Notes: generated from the letters alone by a model not told the origin. A stretch of DNA of 64,000 nt from Stenotrophomonas sp. UBA7346 (GCA_002471015.1 DKPB01000018.1:1-64000); one strand, 5' to 3'. Positions 8,353-17,035 are shown, numbered from the stretch's first letter. Numbers and translations: made by a program.

Positions 8353-10114
8353 CACCTCCCCCACCACCGCGCCGCGCCGGCTGCAGAAACTGGGCAGCCT
8401 GAAGACCCTGTGGCCGTTCGTGCGCCGCCATGCCGGCCTGTTCAGTGCCTGGCTGGTGGCATTGGCGGTCTCGTCCACGGCAACACTGAGCCTGCCAATG
8501 GCGGTCAAGCAGATGATCGACCACGGCTTTTCCGGTGGTGGCCAGATCAACCGCGCCTTCATGCTGCTGTTCATCGTTGCGGTGGTGCTGGCGCTGGCCA
8601 CCGCAGCACGTTTCTTCTTCGTGTCGCTGCTCGGCGAGAAAGTCGTGGCCGATCTGCGCGGCAAACTTTATGCCCACCTGATCGGGCTGGACGCCGGCTT
8701 CCATGACCGCACCCGCAGCGGCGAGCTGGTCTCGCGCTTGAGTGCCGACAGCGAGCTGCTGCGCAGCGTGATCGGCTCGACCATGTCGGTGGCACTGCGC
8801 AGCAGCGTTACCGTGATCGGCTCGATGGTGATGCTGTTCGTCACCAGCCCGCGGTTGGCGGTGTATTCGCTGATCGGCATCCCGCTGGCGGTGTTGCCGA
8901 TCGTGCTGGGCGCGCGCCAACTGCAGAAGATCTCGCGCGCCAGCCAGGACCGGGTTGCCGATGCCAACGCGCTGGCCGCGGAGACCCTGGGCGCGGTGCG
9001 CACGGTGCAGGCACATGCACGCGAACCCTACGAGCGCGGCCGCTTTGAAAGTGCATTGAAGGTATCGGTGGATACCGCCAAACGCCGCATCCGCACGCAG
9101 TCCTTCGTCACCGCCATCGCCATGGTGCTGGTGTTCGGCGCGATTGTCGCGGTGCTGTGGTCGGGGGCACACGACGTGGTGGCTGGCCGCATGAGTGCCG
9201 GCACCCTGGGCCAATTCCTGTTGTACGCGCTGATCGGTGGCGGCTCGGTTGGCGCCCTGGCTGAGGTATGGAACGAACTGCAGCGTGCCTCCGGTGGCAT
9301 GGGCCGGATCGGCGAGCTGCTGACCGAGCAGGCCCGCATCACCGCACCGGCGCATCCGCGCGCGCTGCCTGCGCCCTTGCGCGGCGAGATCCGCTTCGAG
9401 CAAGTCAGCTTCCACTATCCGCAACGCCCCGACCAACCTGCGCTGGACGACTTCAGCCTGACCGTGGCCCCGGGCGAGACCGTCGCCCTGGTCGGCCCCT
9501 CCGGCGCCGGCAAGAGCACGGTGCTGTCGCTGCTGCTGCGCTTCCACGACCCGGACGGCGGCCAGCTGTGCCTGGACGGCATCGATCTGCGCGAGCTTGA
9601 CCCGGCACAGCTGCGCCAGCACATCGCCCTGGTACCGCAGCAGCCGGCATTGTTTGCCGCGAGCGCCGCCGACAACATCCGCTATGGGCGGCTGGAAGCC
9701 AGCGACGAGGAAGTGCGTGCCGCGGCCCGCTCGGCCGAAGCCGACGACTTCCTGCTGCAGTTGCCGGAAGGTTATGCCAGTGATCTTGGGGAGCGCGGCG
9801 CACGCCTGTCCGGCGGCCAGCAACAGCGCGTGGCCATTGCCCGCGCCCTGCTCAAGGATGCGCCGGTGCTGCTGCTGGACGAGGCCACCAGCGCCTTGGA
9901 CGCGCAGAGCGAGCGCGCCGTGCAGCAGGCACTTGAGCGACTGATGGCAGGCCGCACCACGCTGGTGATCGCACACCGCCTGGCCACCGTGCTCAAGGCC
10001 GACCGCATCGTGGTGATGGACCATGGCCGCATCGTCGCGCAGGGCACGCATGCCGAACTGTTGGCGCAGGACGGCCTGTATGCCGAGCTGGCGCGGCTGC
10101 AGTTCATAGATTGA
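8345..10114 (+). CDS. MsbA-like ABC transporter, fused permease and ATPase
   Basis: The 589-residue half-transporter has an N-terminal six-helix ABC transmembrane domain (about 25-320) and a C-terminal nucleotide-binding domain (about 345-585). The latter has Walker A GPSGAGKST, Q-loop, signature LSGGQQQRVAIARALL, Walker B VLLLDEATSALD and the switch His in VIAHRLATV. Homodimeric relatives export lipids or drugs; the substrate here is unassigned. It overlaps the YigZ gene by 8 bp. Confidence 0.9.
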   Translation: MTDTSPTTAPRRLQKLGSLKTLWPFVRRHAGLFSAWLVALAVSSTATLSLPMAVKQMIDHGFSGGGQINRAFMLLFIVAVVLALATAARFFFVSLLGEKVVADLRGKLYAHLIGLDAGFHDRTRSGELVSRLSADSELLRSVIGSTMSVALRSSVTVIGSMVMLFVTSPRLAVYSLIGIPLAVLPIVLGARQLQKISRASQDRVADANALAAETLGAVRTVQAHAREPYERGRFESALKVSVDTAKRRIRTQSFVTAIAMVLVFGAIVAVLWSGAHDVVAGRMSAGTLGQFLLYALIGGGSVGALAEVWNELQRASGGMGRIGELLTEQARITAPAHPRALPAPLRGEIRFEQVSFHYPQRPDQPALDDFSLTVAPGETVALVGPSGAGKSTVLSLLLRFHDPDGGQLCLDGIDLRELDPAQLRQHIALVPQQPALFAASAADNIRYGRLEASDEEVRAAARSAEADDFLLQLPEGYASDLGERGARLSGGQQQRVAIARALLKDAPVLLLDEATSALDAQSERAVQQALERLMAGRTTLVIAHRLATVLKADRIVVMDHGRIVAQGTHAELLAQDGLYAELARLQFID

Positions 10115-10201
10115 AAACACCGCGGTAACGCAGGCCTAACGAGCGCGGCGGCAAGCTCGGGGCGTGGCAGCACGGCCACGTGTCCCGTCTGGAGGCAAAC
10201 C

Positions 10202-10414
10202 ATGGCGTTCCGCCAGTTCCCTGCAACCACCCGCGATGGCGAAAGCTGCATCGTCATCGAGTTCGTCGACGAGCCCGCCAGCATGCAGGCCAGCAGCCCT
10301 CGGCCGCCGCGCTATGAGCTGGCCGACGGCCGGCCACTGCTACGCCGCGGCAGCGAATTGTTCAGTGCCGACGGCGAAATCAGCCTGTCGATGAACCAGC
10401 CGTACCGCGCCTGA
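10202..10414 (+). CDS. Small conserved-looking hypothetical protein
   Basis: A 70-residue protein with a good ribosome binding site (GGAGG 7 nt before the ATG at 10202). It reads as a small globular beta-rich domain (FRQFPATTRDGESCIVIEF, YELADGRPLLRRG, FSADGEISLSMN) with no signal peptide or membrane helix. I do not recognise the family. It lies 88 bp downstream of the ABC transporter. Confidence 0.6.
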   Translation: MAFRQFPATTRDGESCIVIEFVDEPASMQASSPRPPRYELADGRPLLRRGSELFSADGEISLSMNQPYRA

Positions 10415-10742
10415 TCGCTGTTGGCAACGCGCGCCGGCCCCGTGATCGGCGCGCCTTGCAAGCTGCGAAGGCGGTCACAATCAGCCTTGCTGAATAGGCT
10501 TTGCCGATATGGCCCGCAACTGGCCAATATTTCATCAACCATCTTGACAGCCTTGCACCCCAAGGGCTGCAAGCGATTATCCACAAAATTGCACACACCT
10601 CTCTGTGGATTAAGTCGCAGCCCGTGAGACGCACCTGAGGTTGAGATCAGGGCCTGCCGCAGCCCTCTGCAGAGCAGAGGGAATAACTGGCAGCCACCGG
10701 CTGACACGGCCGCACAAAACGGCCGCAACGCTGTTCCAGGTT
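10415..10742. other. 328-bp gene-free gap with paired DnaA-box-like sites and hairpins
   Basis: The gap holds a perfect DnaA box TTATCCACA (10577-10585) facing a one-mismatch box TGTGGATTA (10604-10612), a CCCTCTGC/GCAGAGGG hairpin (10663-10681) and a CGGCCG hairpin near 10709-10727. No convincing ORF was seen. Either hairpin could end the tyrA transcript, but neither has a U-tract. Confidence 0.5.
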
Positions 10743-11858
10743 CTAGCGATCAAGTACGCGGCCGATCCCGCTGCGGTTGATCTGCTCCGCAGCCGCTTCC
10801 AGCACCTCGGCGGCATAGGCCTGCACGAAGCCCATGCGGAAGTGCACTTCACCGGACGGTGTGCGCGAGGAATGGATCGACGCCAGGCTGATGCCGTGGT
10901 GTTCGAATACATGCAGCAGCTCCCGCAACGAGCCGGCCCGGTCCTCGGGCAGATGCACGCTCATCGCGCTTGTGTCGGTCAGGTCCGCCAGCAGGTAGCC
11001 CACACGCTCGAAGCTGTAGTTGCCATCACGCAAGGTCTGCGCGTCCACGGCCGCCTTGTTGTCGGCCAGGAACTGGCTGCGGAAACGGGCGCGGGCCACA
11101 TCATCGCCCTGCGCCACCAGCCCGCGCAGGTTCTGCAGCTGCTGCAACAGGTGATCCAGCACTTCGCCAGCATGCGGGTTGCCGAACTGGATGTCCTCGT
11201 AGATGACCGGGTTCAAGGACAGGATGCGCGCGATCACCGCCGCATCCAGCTCGAACGCCGCCGAGCGATACGGCATCAGTTCGGCCAGCGAACCCAGCAT
11301 CGGCGCGTACTCACGCAACACCCCGGCCTGGGCCAGATGGGTGGCATGCACCATGGCCTGCACCAGCGCCATCACCCGGTCGTGGTGTTCGGCACTGCCG
11401 CGCACGCATTCGGCCTGCAGGGCGGTGCACAGTTCATCAAGCCAGGCCTGCCAGCGCGCATCCAGGCGCGCCTCGCAGACCACCATCACCCTGCCTTTCA
11501 AGGTCGGTGCCTTGGGCGGTGCGGTCATCGGGTGCAGGCCGGCGACACTGGCCTGCGATTCCAGCATCGCGGCCACCGGCCCGGCTTTGATCGAGGTGAC
11601 GTCCAGCCACAGGCGGCCACGCTCGCGCCCCGCCGATTGCCGCACGTACTCGCGGATCAGCGCCGGGGTATGCCGGATGGGGGCAGAGAACAACAGCACA
11701 TCGGCTTGCTCCAGCAGCTGTTCCGGCGTCTGCGACGCCGCGTCCACCGGGTCATGGCCGATGACCTGCAGGCCCATGCGGGTCTCGAAGAAGCCACGCA
11801 ACCAGCGCCCATAGGCACCGCCGCTGCCGACGATGCCGATGACCGGCGCCACACTCAT
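10743..11858 (-). CDS. tyrA: Prephenate dehydrogenase with C-terminal ACT domain
   Basis: The 371-residue protein starts with a TyrA-type nucleotide-binding motif (GIVGSGGAYGRW, about 8-19). It continues with the prephenate dehydrogenase domain (LWLDVTSIK, GLHPMTAPP, HATHLAQ) and ends in an ACT regulatory domain (about 300-345; LPEDRAGSLRELLHVFEHHGI). It would convert prephenate to 4-hydroxyphenylpyruvate for tyrosine synthesis, with the ACT domain a likely feedback site. Its start overlaps the upstream pdxY stop (ATGA), so the two are co-translated. Confidence 0.87.
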   Translation of the reverse strand: MSVAPVIGIVGSGGAYGRWLRGFFETRMGLQVIGHDPVDAASQTPEQLLEQADVLLFSAPIRHTPALIREYVRQSAGRERGRLWLDVTSIKAGPVAAMLESQASVAGLHPMTAPPKAPTLKGRVMVVCEARLDARWQAWLDELCTALQAECVRGSAEHHDRVMALVQAMVHATHLAQAGVLREYAPMLGSLAELMPYRSAAFELDAAVIARILSLNPVIYEDIQFGNPHAGEVLDHLLQQLQNLRGLVAQGDDVARARFRSQFLADNKAAVDAQTLRDGNYSFERVGYLLADLTDTSAMSVHLPEDRAGSLRELLHVFEHHGISLASIHSSRTPSGEVHFRMGFVQAYAAEVLEAAAEQINRSGIGRVLDR

Positions 11859-12763
11859 GCCAGACGCTCGGCGCGGAAACGGTAAGGCGTACCCAGCGCC
11901 GCAGGTGCGGCGGCCAATACGTCGAACTCTTCCACGCCGGTGACCAGGGTCGCTTCCAGCGCCGCATGCACGCCGGCAATGGCGCGCCCCACGCTGTCCT
12001 CGAAACTGTGGCCCTTGAGCAGGAACGCGACCAGCAGCGACATCAGCACATCACCGGTACCGGCCACGTCCACCGGCAGGTGCGGCGAAGTCCAGCGCCA
12101 GATCTGTTCGCGGCCGATCGCCAGCGTAACCAGTTCACCCGGGTCACCGGACACCGAATGCGCGATCACCCATTCCGGGCCGCGCTCGAGCAACTTGCGC
12201 GAGGCGGCGATGGCATCGTCCTGTTCCAGCGCCGGCATGCCGGTCAGGCGACCCAACTCGAAGGCATTGGGCGTGACCAGCCAGGCATGCGGCAGCAGGC
12301 GCTCGCTGAAAATGGTTTCCAGCCCGGGCTCGACATAGGGCCCGGTGTGGGTATCGCCGATCACCGGATCCAGGCAATAGCGCAGCTGCGGTGCCTGTGG
12401 CAGTACTTCATCCAGCCAATCGGCAAAGGCGGCGCCGTTGGCGACGCTGCCGAAGTAACCGGACACCAGTGCGCCGGCACGCTGCGGCAAGCCGCGCTCG
12501 GTTGCACCCTGCAGCAGCTCGGCAAACCAGTCCGCTGGCAGCACGCGGCCGCGCAAGGTGCTGTAGAACGGCGCATTGCTCAGCAAAGTGGTGGGAATTT
12601 CGGCAACGCGCAACCCCAAGGCGCGCAACGGCGGCACGGCGGCGCTGTTGCCCGCGTGGCCGTAGACCAGTTGGGATTGCACGGAAATCACGTCCACCGG
12701 CGACGGCCCATCCGGGCGTTGCCGACGACCGTGCACGAGATGGCTGTGGTCGACTTCGTTCAT
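11855..12763 (-). CDS. pdxY: Pyridoxal kinase
   Basis: This 302-residue ribokinase-fold enzyme phosphorylates pyridoxal in the vitamin B6 salvage pathway. The N-terminal SVQSQLVYGHAGNSAA and the C-terminal phosphate-binding VDVAGTGDVLMSLLVAFLL (anion-hole GTGD) are PdxY hallmarks. The first 22 residues are an extension relative to the usual start, which falls near VISVQSQ; ATG 12763 is the only ATG seen before that motif. It precedes tyrA and overlaps it by 4 bp; a PLP-dependent aminotransferase finishes tyrosine synthesis, a loose functional link. Confidence 0.9.
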   Translation of the reverse strand: MNEVDHSHLVHGRRQRPDGPSPVDVISVQSQLVYGHAGNSAAVPPLRALGLRVAEIPTTLLSNAPFYSTLRGRVLPADWFAELLQGATERGLPQRAGALVSGYFGSVANGAAFADWLDEVLPQAPQLRYCLDPVIGDTHTGPYVEPGLETIFSERLLPHAWLVTPNAFELGRLTGMPALEQDDAIAASRKLLERGPEWVIAHSVSGDPGELVTLAIGREQIWRWTSPHLPVDVAGTGDVLMSLLVAFLLKGHSFEDSVGRAIAGVHAALEATLVTGVEEFDVLAAAPAALGTPYRFRAERLA

Positions 12764-12841
12764 CGCCCTATTCTACGACCGCAGCGCAAGGCCCGAGCGC
12801 ATACGCTTGCGCGCGCAACCAATAGCAGATGGCATAACGAT

Positions 12842-12867
12842 AAAAGCCGCAGCAAGCTGCGGCTTTT
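12842..12867. terminator. Bidirectional terminator downstream of dnaJ
   Basis: AAAAGCCGCAG and CTGCGGCTTTT form an 11-bp perfect stem around CAAG, with A-tract and T-tract built into the arms. Confidence 0.85.
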
Positions 12868-12898
12868 ACGTAGAAACCTGCACAAAAGCACAAATCCG

Positions 12899-13003
12899 GT
12901 AGTGCCGAGCCATGCTCGGCAATGGGGCTTTACCGGTAAGGCGTCTGCCGAGCATGGCTCGGCACTACAAGTGGAGCTGATGCCGAGCATGGCTCGGCAC
13001 TAC
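12899..13003. repeat. Three SMAG (GTAG) REP palindromes
   Basis: Units at 12899-12921 (head forward), 12946-12968 and 12981-13003 (head reversed) share GTAG plus TGCCGAGC-AT-GCTCGGCA. The first two face each other, the second and third are tandem. They lie between the dnaJ stop and its terminator, so they are carried on the dnaJ mRNA. Confidence 0.92.
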
Positions 13004-13013
13004 AGGTGATGCA

Positions 13014-14138
13014 TCAGGACTTCATGCGTTCCCAGAAGCCCTTCACGCCGTCGATGAAGGTCGCCGACTTCGGCGAGTGCTTGCGCGCTTCTTCGCCGAT
13101 GAACGTAGCTTCAAACTGCTCCAGCAGCTTGCGCTGCTCGGCCGTCAGGTTGACCGGGGTTTCCACCACGACGCGGCAATACAGATCGCCCTCGGTGCGG
13201 CTGCGCACCGACTTGACGCCCTTGCCGCGCAGGCGGAACAGCTTGCCGGTCTGGGTCTCAGCCGGGATGCGGATTTCCGCTTCCCCGCCAAGCGTGGCCA
13301 CGCGGATCGCGTCGCCCAAAGCAGCCTGCGAGATGCGCACCGGCACTTCGCAGTGCAGGTCGTCACCGTCACGGGTGAAGATCGCATGCTCGCGCACACG
13401 CACTTCCACATACAGATCGCCTGCCGGCGCACCGGCCGGGCCGGCTTCGCCCTCGCCCTGCAGGCGGATGCGGTCGCCGGTATCCACGCCTGCGGGCACC
13501 TTGACCGACAACACCTTGTCTTCCTCGACACGGCCATTGCCGTGGCAGGTCTTGCAGGGCTTGCTGATGATCTGGCCGCGGCCGTCACAGTTGTGGCAAG
13601 CCTGCTGCATGGCAAAGATGCCACGCTGCACGCGCACCTGGCCGCGACCGCCACAGACGTTGCAGGTCTCGACCTTGCGGTCTTCCGAGCCAGTGCCGTC
13701 GCAATCGCCGCACTCGGCGAGGGTCGGGATCTCGATGCGGCGCTCGACGCCAGCCACCGCTTCTTCCAGGTCCAGCTCCATCACGTAGCCGATGTCGGCA
13801 CCGCGACGTGGCTGGCGCGGACCGCCGCCACCTCCGCCAAAAATATTGCCGAAGATGTCGCCGAAAATATCGTTCATGTCCGGACCACCGGCACCGCCAC
13901 CGCCCATGCCGTGCTCGAACGCGGCGTGGCCGTGGGCGTCATACATGCGCCGCTTGTTGCCGTCGGACAGGGTTTCGTAGGCCTCCTTGCACTCCTTGAA
14001 GGCAGCTTCAGCGGCGGCATCGCCCGGGTTGCGGTCCGGATGGTGCTTCATCGCGCAACGGCGATAGGCCTTCTTCAGCTCTTCATCGGTAGCGGTGCGG
14101 GCTACGCCCAGTACTTCGTAATAATCGCGCTTGCTCAT
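13014..14138 (-). CDS. dnaJ: Chaperone DnaJ (Hsp40)
   Basis: The start is ATG 14138 (MSKRDYYEVLGV), giving 374 residues; the open frame extends 57 bp further without family similarity. It contains the J domain with HPD (KHHPDRNPGD, about 31-40), a Gly/Phe-rich linker (about 75-110) and four zinc-finger repeats (CGDCDGTG, CNVCGGRG, CHNCDGRG, CKTCHGNG, about 145-210). A C-terminal substrate-binding domain follows. It stimulates DnaK ATPase. It is the last gene of grpE-dnaK-dnaJ. The Shine-Dalgarno GGGAG region lies at the edge of a G/C hairpin (14149-14169). Confidence 0.96.
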   Translation of the reverse strand: MSKRDYYEVLGVARTATDEELKKAYRRCAMKHHPDRNPGDAAAEAAFKECKEAYETLSDGNKRRMYDAHGHAAFEHGMGGGGAGGPDMNDIFGDIFGNIFGGGGGGPRQPRRGADIGYVMELDLEEAVAGVERRIEIPTLAECGDCDGTGSEDRKVETCNVCGGRGQVRVQRGIFAMQQACHNCDGRGQIISKPCKTCHGNGRVEEDKVLSVKVPAGVDTGDRIRLQGEGEAGPAGAPAGDLYVEVRVREHAIFTRDGDDLHCEVPVRISQAALGDAIRVATLGGEAEIRIPAETQTGKLFRLRGKGVKSVRSRTEGDLYCRVVVETPVNLTAEQRKLLEQFEATFIGEEARKHSPKSATFIDGVKGFWERMKS

Positions 14139-14148
14139 GCTCTTCTCT

Positions 14149-14169
14149 CCCTCCCCCTCCAGGGGAGGG
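14149..14169 (-). promoter_or_regulatory. Hairpin overlapping the dnaJ ribosome binding site
   Basis: On the dnaJ mRNA, CCCUCCCC pairs with GGGGAGGG, and the 3' arm supplies the purine-rich stretch 10 nt before the AUG. Confidence 0.45.
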
Positions 14170-14235
14170 CCAGGGTGTCCGTTCGTAAACAACACAAAGG
14201 TCCGGGGCCGTCAGGCAACCCGGACCCTCACCCCA

Positions 14236-14260
14236 ACCTCTCTCCCGGCGGGAGAGAGGT
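14236..14260. repeat. CTCTCCC-type hairpin between dnaK and dnaJ
   Basis: ACCTCTCTCCC and GGGAGAGAGGT form an 11-bp stem, with the neighbouring CCCTCACCCCAA typical of this repeat family. It may attenuate dnaJ relative to dnaK. Confidence 0.7.
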
Positions 14261-14269
14261 CATGGACCA

Positions 14270-16192
14270 TCAGGACTTCTTGTCGTCCTTGACTTCGGTG
14301 AACTCAGCGTCCACCACGTCGTCGTTGGACGGGCCACCGGCGTCGCCGCCGGCTGCCGGGCCAGCCTGGTCACCGGCCGAAGCAGCGGCAAACAGCGCCT
14401 GGCCTGCTTCTTCCAGCGACTTCGACTTGGCTTCGATCTGTGCCTTGTCGTCGCCCTTCATCGCGGTTTCCAGATCGGACAATGCAGCCTCGACCTTGCC
14501 GATGACGTCGCCGCCAACCTTGCTGCCATGCTCGGTGATGGCGCTGCGGGTGGCGTGGATCAGGCCGTCGGCCTGGTTGCGGGCCTGGACCAGTTCCTGG
14601 AACTTCTTGTCCTCTTCGCGGTTGGCTTCCGCGTCGGCGACCATGCGTGCGATCTCGTCCTCGGACAGACCCGAACCGGCCTTGATCTCGACCTTCTGTT
14701 CCTTGTTGGTCTTCTTGTCCTTGGCTGACACGTGCAGGATGCCGTTGGCGTCGATGTCGAAGGACACTTCCACCTGCGGCATGCCACGCGGCGCCGGCTC
14801 GATGCCGGACAGGTCGAACTTGGCCAGCGACTTGTTGTAACGGGCCTGCTCGCGCTCACCCTGCAGCACGTGCACGGTCACGGCCGACTGGTTGTCCTCG
14901 GCGGTCGAGAAGGTCTGCGAGGCCTTGGTCGGGATGGTGGTGTTCTTCTCGATGATCTTGGTGAACACACCGCCCATGGTCTCGATACCCAGCGACAGCG
15001 GGGTCACGTCCAGCAGCAGCACGTCCTTGACGTCGCCGCCCAGCACGCCGCCCTGGATCGCGGCACCCAGTGCCACGGCCTCGTCCGGGTTGACGTCCTT
15101 GCGCGGTTCCTTGTTGAAGAAATCGGTCACCGCCTGCTGCACCTTCGGCATGCGGGTCTGGCCACCGACCAGGATCACTTCATTGATGTCGTTCGAAGTC
15201 AGGCCGGCGTCACGCAGGGCAACACGGCACGGCTCGATCGACTTCTTGATCAGGTCCTCGACCAGGGCTTCCAGCTTGGCGCGGGTCAGCTTGATGTTCA
15301 GGTGCTTCGGACCGGAGGCGTCGGCGGTGACGTACGGCAGGTTGACGTCGGTCTGCTGCGCGCTGGACAGCTCGATCTTGGCGCGCTCGGCTGCGTCCTT
15401 CAGGCGCTGCAGGGCCAACGGATCCTTGCGCAGGTCGATGCCCTGGTCCTTCTGGAACTCTTCAACCAGGTACTCGATGACGCGGTTGTCGAAGTCTTCG
15501 CCGCCCAGGAAGGTGTCACCGTTGGTGGCCAGCACTTCGAACTGCTTCTCGCCGTCGACGTTGGCGATCTCGATGATCGACACGTCGAAGGTGCCGCCGC
15601 CCAGATCGTAAACAACGATCTTGCGGTCCTTGTTGTCACCCTTGTCCAGGCCATAGGCCAGGGCAGCGGCGGTCGGCTCGTTGATGATGCGCTTGACGTC
15701 CAGACCGGCGATGCGGCCGGCGTCCTTGGTCGCCTGGCGCTGGCTGTCGTTGAAGTAGGCCGGCACGGTGATGACCGCTTCGGTGACCTTCTCGCCAAGG
15801 AAGTCTTCGGCGGTCTTCTTCATCTTCTCCAGCACGCGCGCGGAGATTTCCTGCGGTGCCATCTTCTTGGCATCGCTGGTCTGTACCCATGCGTCGCCAT
15901 TGTCATGCGCCAGGATGCCGTACGGCACATGGGCGATGTCCTTCTGCACTTCGGCGTCGGTGAACTTGCGGCCGATCAGGCGCTTCACCGCATAGAAGGT
16001 GTTCTTCGGGTTGGTGACGGCCTGACGCTTGGCCGAGGCACCCACCAGTACTTCGCCGTCCTTGGTGTAGGCGACGATGGAGGGCGTGGTGCGATCGCCT
16101 TCCGAGTTTTCAATGACGCGGGCCTTGCCGCCGTCCATGATCGCCACGCACGAGTTGGTGGTGCCGAGGTCGATACCAATGATCTTGCCCAT
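14270..16192 (-). CDS. dnaK: Chaperone DnaK (Hsp70)
   Basis: The 640-residue protein has all three Hsp70 signatures: IDLGTTNSCV (about 6), VVYDLGGGTFDVSI (about 196) and VILVGGQTRMPKVQQ (about 340). These are followed by the substrate-binding domain and a Gly/Asp-rich tail ending DAEFTEVKDDKKS. It is an ATP-driven chaperone working with DnaJ and GrpE. AGGAG lies ahead of the start, and a sigma-32-like promoter (16240-16268) lies upstream, so it can be transcribed apart from grpE. Confidence 0.98.
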   Translation of the reverse strand: MGKIIGIDLGTTNSCVAIMDGGKARVIENSEGDRTTPSIVAYTKDGEVLVGASAKRQAVTNPKNTFYAVKRLIGRKFTDAEVQKDIAHVPYGILAHDNGDAWVQTSDAKKMAPQEISARVLEKMKKTAEDFLGEKVTEAVITVPAYFNDSQRQATKDAGRIAGLDVKRIINEPTAAALAYGLDKGDNKDRKIVVYDLGGGTFDVSIIEIANVDGEKQFEVLATNGDTFLGGEDFDNRVIEYLVEEFQKDQGIDLRKDPLALQRLKDAAERAKIELSSAQQTDVNLPYVTADASGPKHLNIKLTRAKLEALVEDLIKKSIEPCRVALRDAGLTSNDINEVILVGGQTRMPKVQQAVTDFFNKEPRKDVNPDEAVALGAAIQGGVLGGDVKDVLLLDVTPLSLGIETMGGVFTKIIEKNTTIPTKASQTFSTAEDNQSAVTVHVLQGEREQARYNKSLAKFDLSGIEPAPRGMPQVEVSFDIDANGILHVSAKDKKTNKEQKVEIKAGSGLSEDEIARMVADAEANREEDKKFQELVQARNQADGLIHATRSAITEHGSKVGGDVIGKVEAALSDLETAMKGDDKAQIEAKSKSLEEAGQALFAAASAGDQAGPAAGGDAGGPSNDDVVDAEFTEVKDDKKS

Positions 16193-16239
16193 GGGGGACT
16201 CCTGAGGATTCGTTTGCCGGCAGCCGCCGGGGATGAATG

Positions 16240-16268
16240 GGATGTGGGGGACGACCTGATGACATTCA
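16240..16268 (-). promoter_or_regulatory. Sigma-32-type heat-shock promoter upstream of dnaK
   Basis: Read on the minus strand: CTTGAA, a 15-bp spacer, then CCCCACAT, against the sigma-32 consensus CTTGAA / CCCCATnT. Confidence 0.65.
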
Positions 16269-16335
16269 AGTCATCCCCGGAACGCTGTTTGCCGGCAGCC
16301 GCGCCTGTTTAGGCAGCGGCCAGCCAGCGGGCCGG

Positions 16336-16851
16336 TCAATCGGCCCGGGCCACCACCACCAGCGCCGGCCGCAGCAGGCGCTCGTTGAGCAGGTAGCCCT
16401 TCTGGAACACGGTGACCACTGCGCCCGGCGCCACGCCTGCCGGCGGGTCGACCTGGCTGATGGCCTGGTGGTGCTCCGGATTGAAGGCCTGGCCGGCCGG
16501 GTCCAGCAGGACCAGGCCATTGTCGGCAGCCACCTTCAGCAGCTGCTTGTAGGTCAGTTCCAGACCCTCGCGCAATGCGTTGGGCTCATTGCCTGCCGCG
16601 GCCAGGCCGGCGTCCAGACTGTCGAACACCGGCAGCAGCTCGCCCAACAGCTTCTCGTTGGCGAACTTGCGGGCCTGTTCGATGTCACGGGCCACGCGCT
16701 TGCGCTGGTTTTCCAGGTCGGCACGCTCGCGCAGCGATTCGGCCTTGACCTGCTCCAGCTCGGCGCGCAGCGCTTCGATCTGGTCGTGCTGGGCGTCTTC
16801 GCCGCCAGCAGCGCTGTTCTCGGGGTCGAATTCAGTGTGTTCTTGGTTCAT
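16336..16851 (-). CDS. grpE: Nucleotide exchange factor GrpE
   Basis: The start at ATG 16851 (MNQEHTEFD) gives 171 residues, the usual GrpE length. An acidic N-terminus is followed by a long coiled coil (about 30-80; IEALRAELEQVKAESLRERADLEN shortened here to its heptad pattern). The C-terminal beta domain (GLELTYKQLL, GLVLLDPAGQAFNPEHHQA, VVTVFQKGYLLNERLLRPA) is typical. It releases ADP from DnaK. It is the first gene of the chaperone operon; no hrcA precedes it, and recN is divergent 184 bp away. Confidence 0.95.
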   Translation of the reverse strand: MNQEHTEFDPENSAAGGEDAQHDQIEALRAELEQVKAESLRERADLENQRKRVARDIEQARKFANEKLLGELLPVFDSLDAGLAAAGNEPNALREGLELTYKQLLKVAADNGLVLLDPAGQAFNPEHHQAISQVDPPAGVAPGAVVTVFQKGYLLNERLLRPALVVVARAD

Positions 16852-16892
16852 TTCCGGTTCCCTGACGGATCTTCTGCCGCCTACCTCGCCCC

Positions 16893-16920
16893 GTATGTGG
16901 GCTGTACCGGAAGTTTCAAG
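16893..16920 (-). promoter_or_regulatory. Sigma-32-type heat-shock promoter upstream of grpE
   Basis: Minus strand: CTTGAA (16920-16915), a 14-bp spacer, then CCACATAC (16900-16893), close to the sigma-32 consensus. No CIRCE element (TTAGCACTC-N9-GAGTGCTAA) is seen in the grpE-recN gap. Confidence 0.72.
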
Positions 16921-17035
16921 GCTCTGGCTCACGCCATGAGACGCTTTGTTCCTAATCTGGGCCCGACACCGCCTGCCCTACATTGACCTGCCCGGCACGC
17001 ATGCTAGTTTTGCGCGGCCCCAAGACCTGCCAGCC

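Noticed and set aside
10544..10580. Sigma-70 promoter TTGACA ... GATTAT in the 10.5-kb gap
   Set aside because: Spacing between the two hexamers is about 25 bp, too long for a standard promoter.
13077..16312. Long plus-strand frames opposite dnaJ and dnaK
   Set aside because: Composition is typical of antisense frames and they cross the dnaJ-dnaK gap without any start signal.
16852..17035. LexA operator for recN and CIRCE element for grpE
   Set aside because: Both were looked for in the divergent gap; neither a LexA-like palindrome nor TTAGCACTC-N9-GAGTGCTAA was found.
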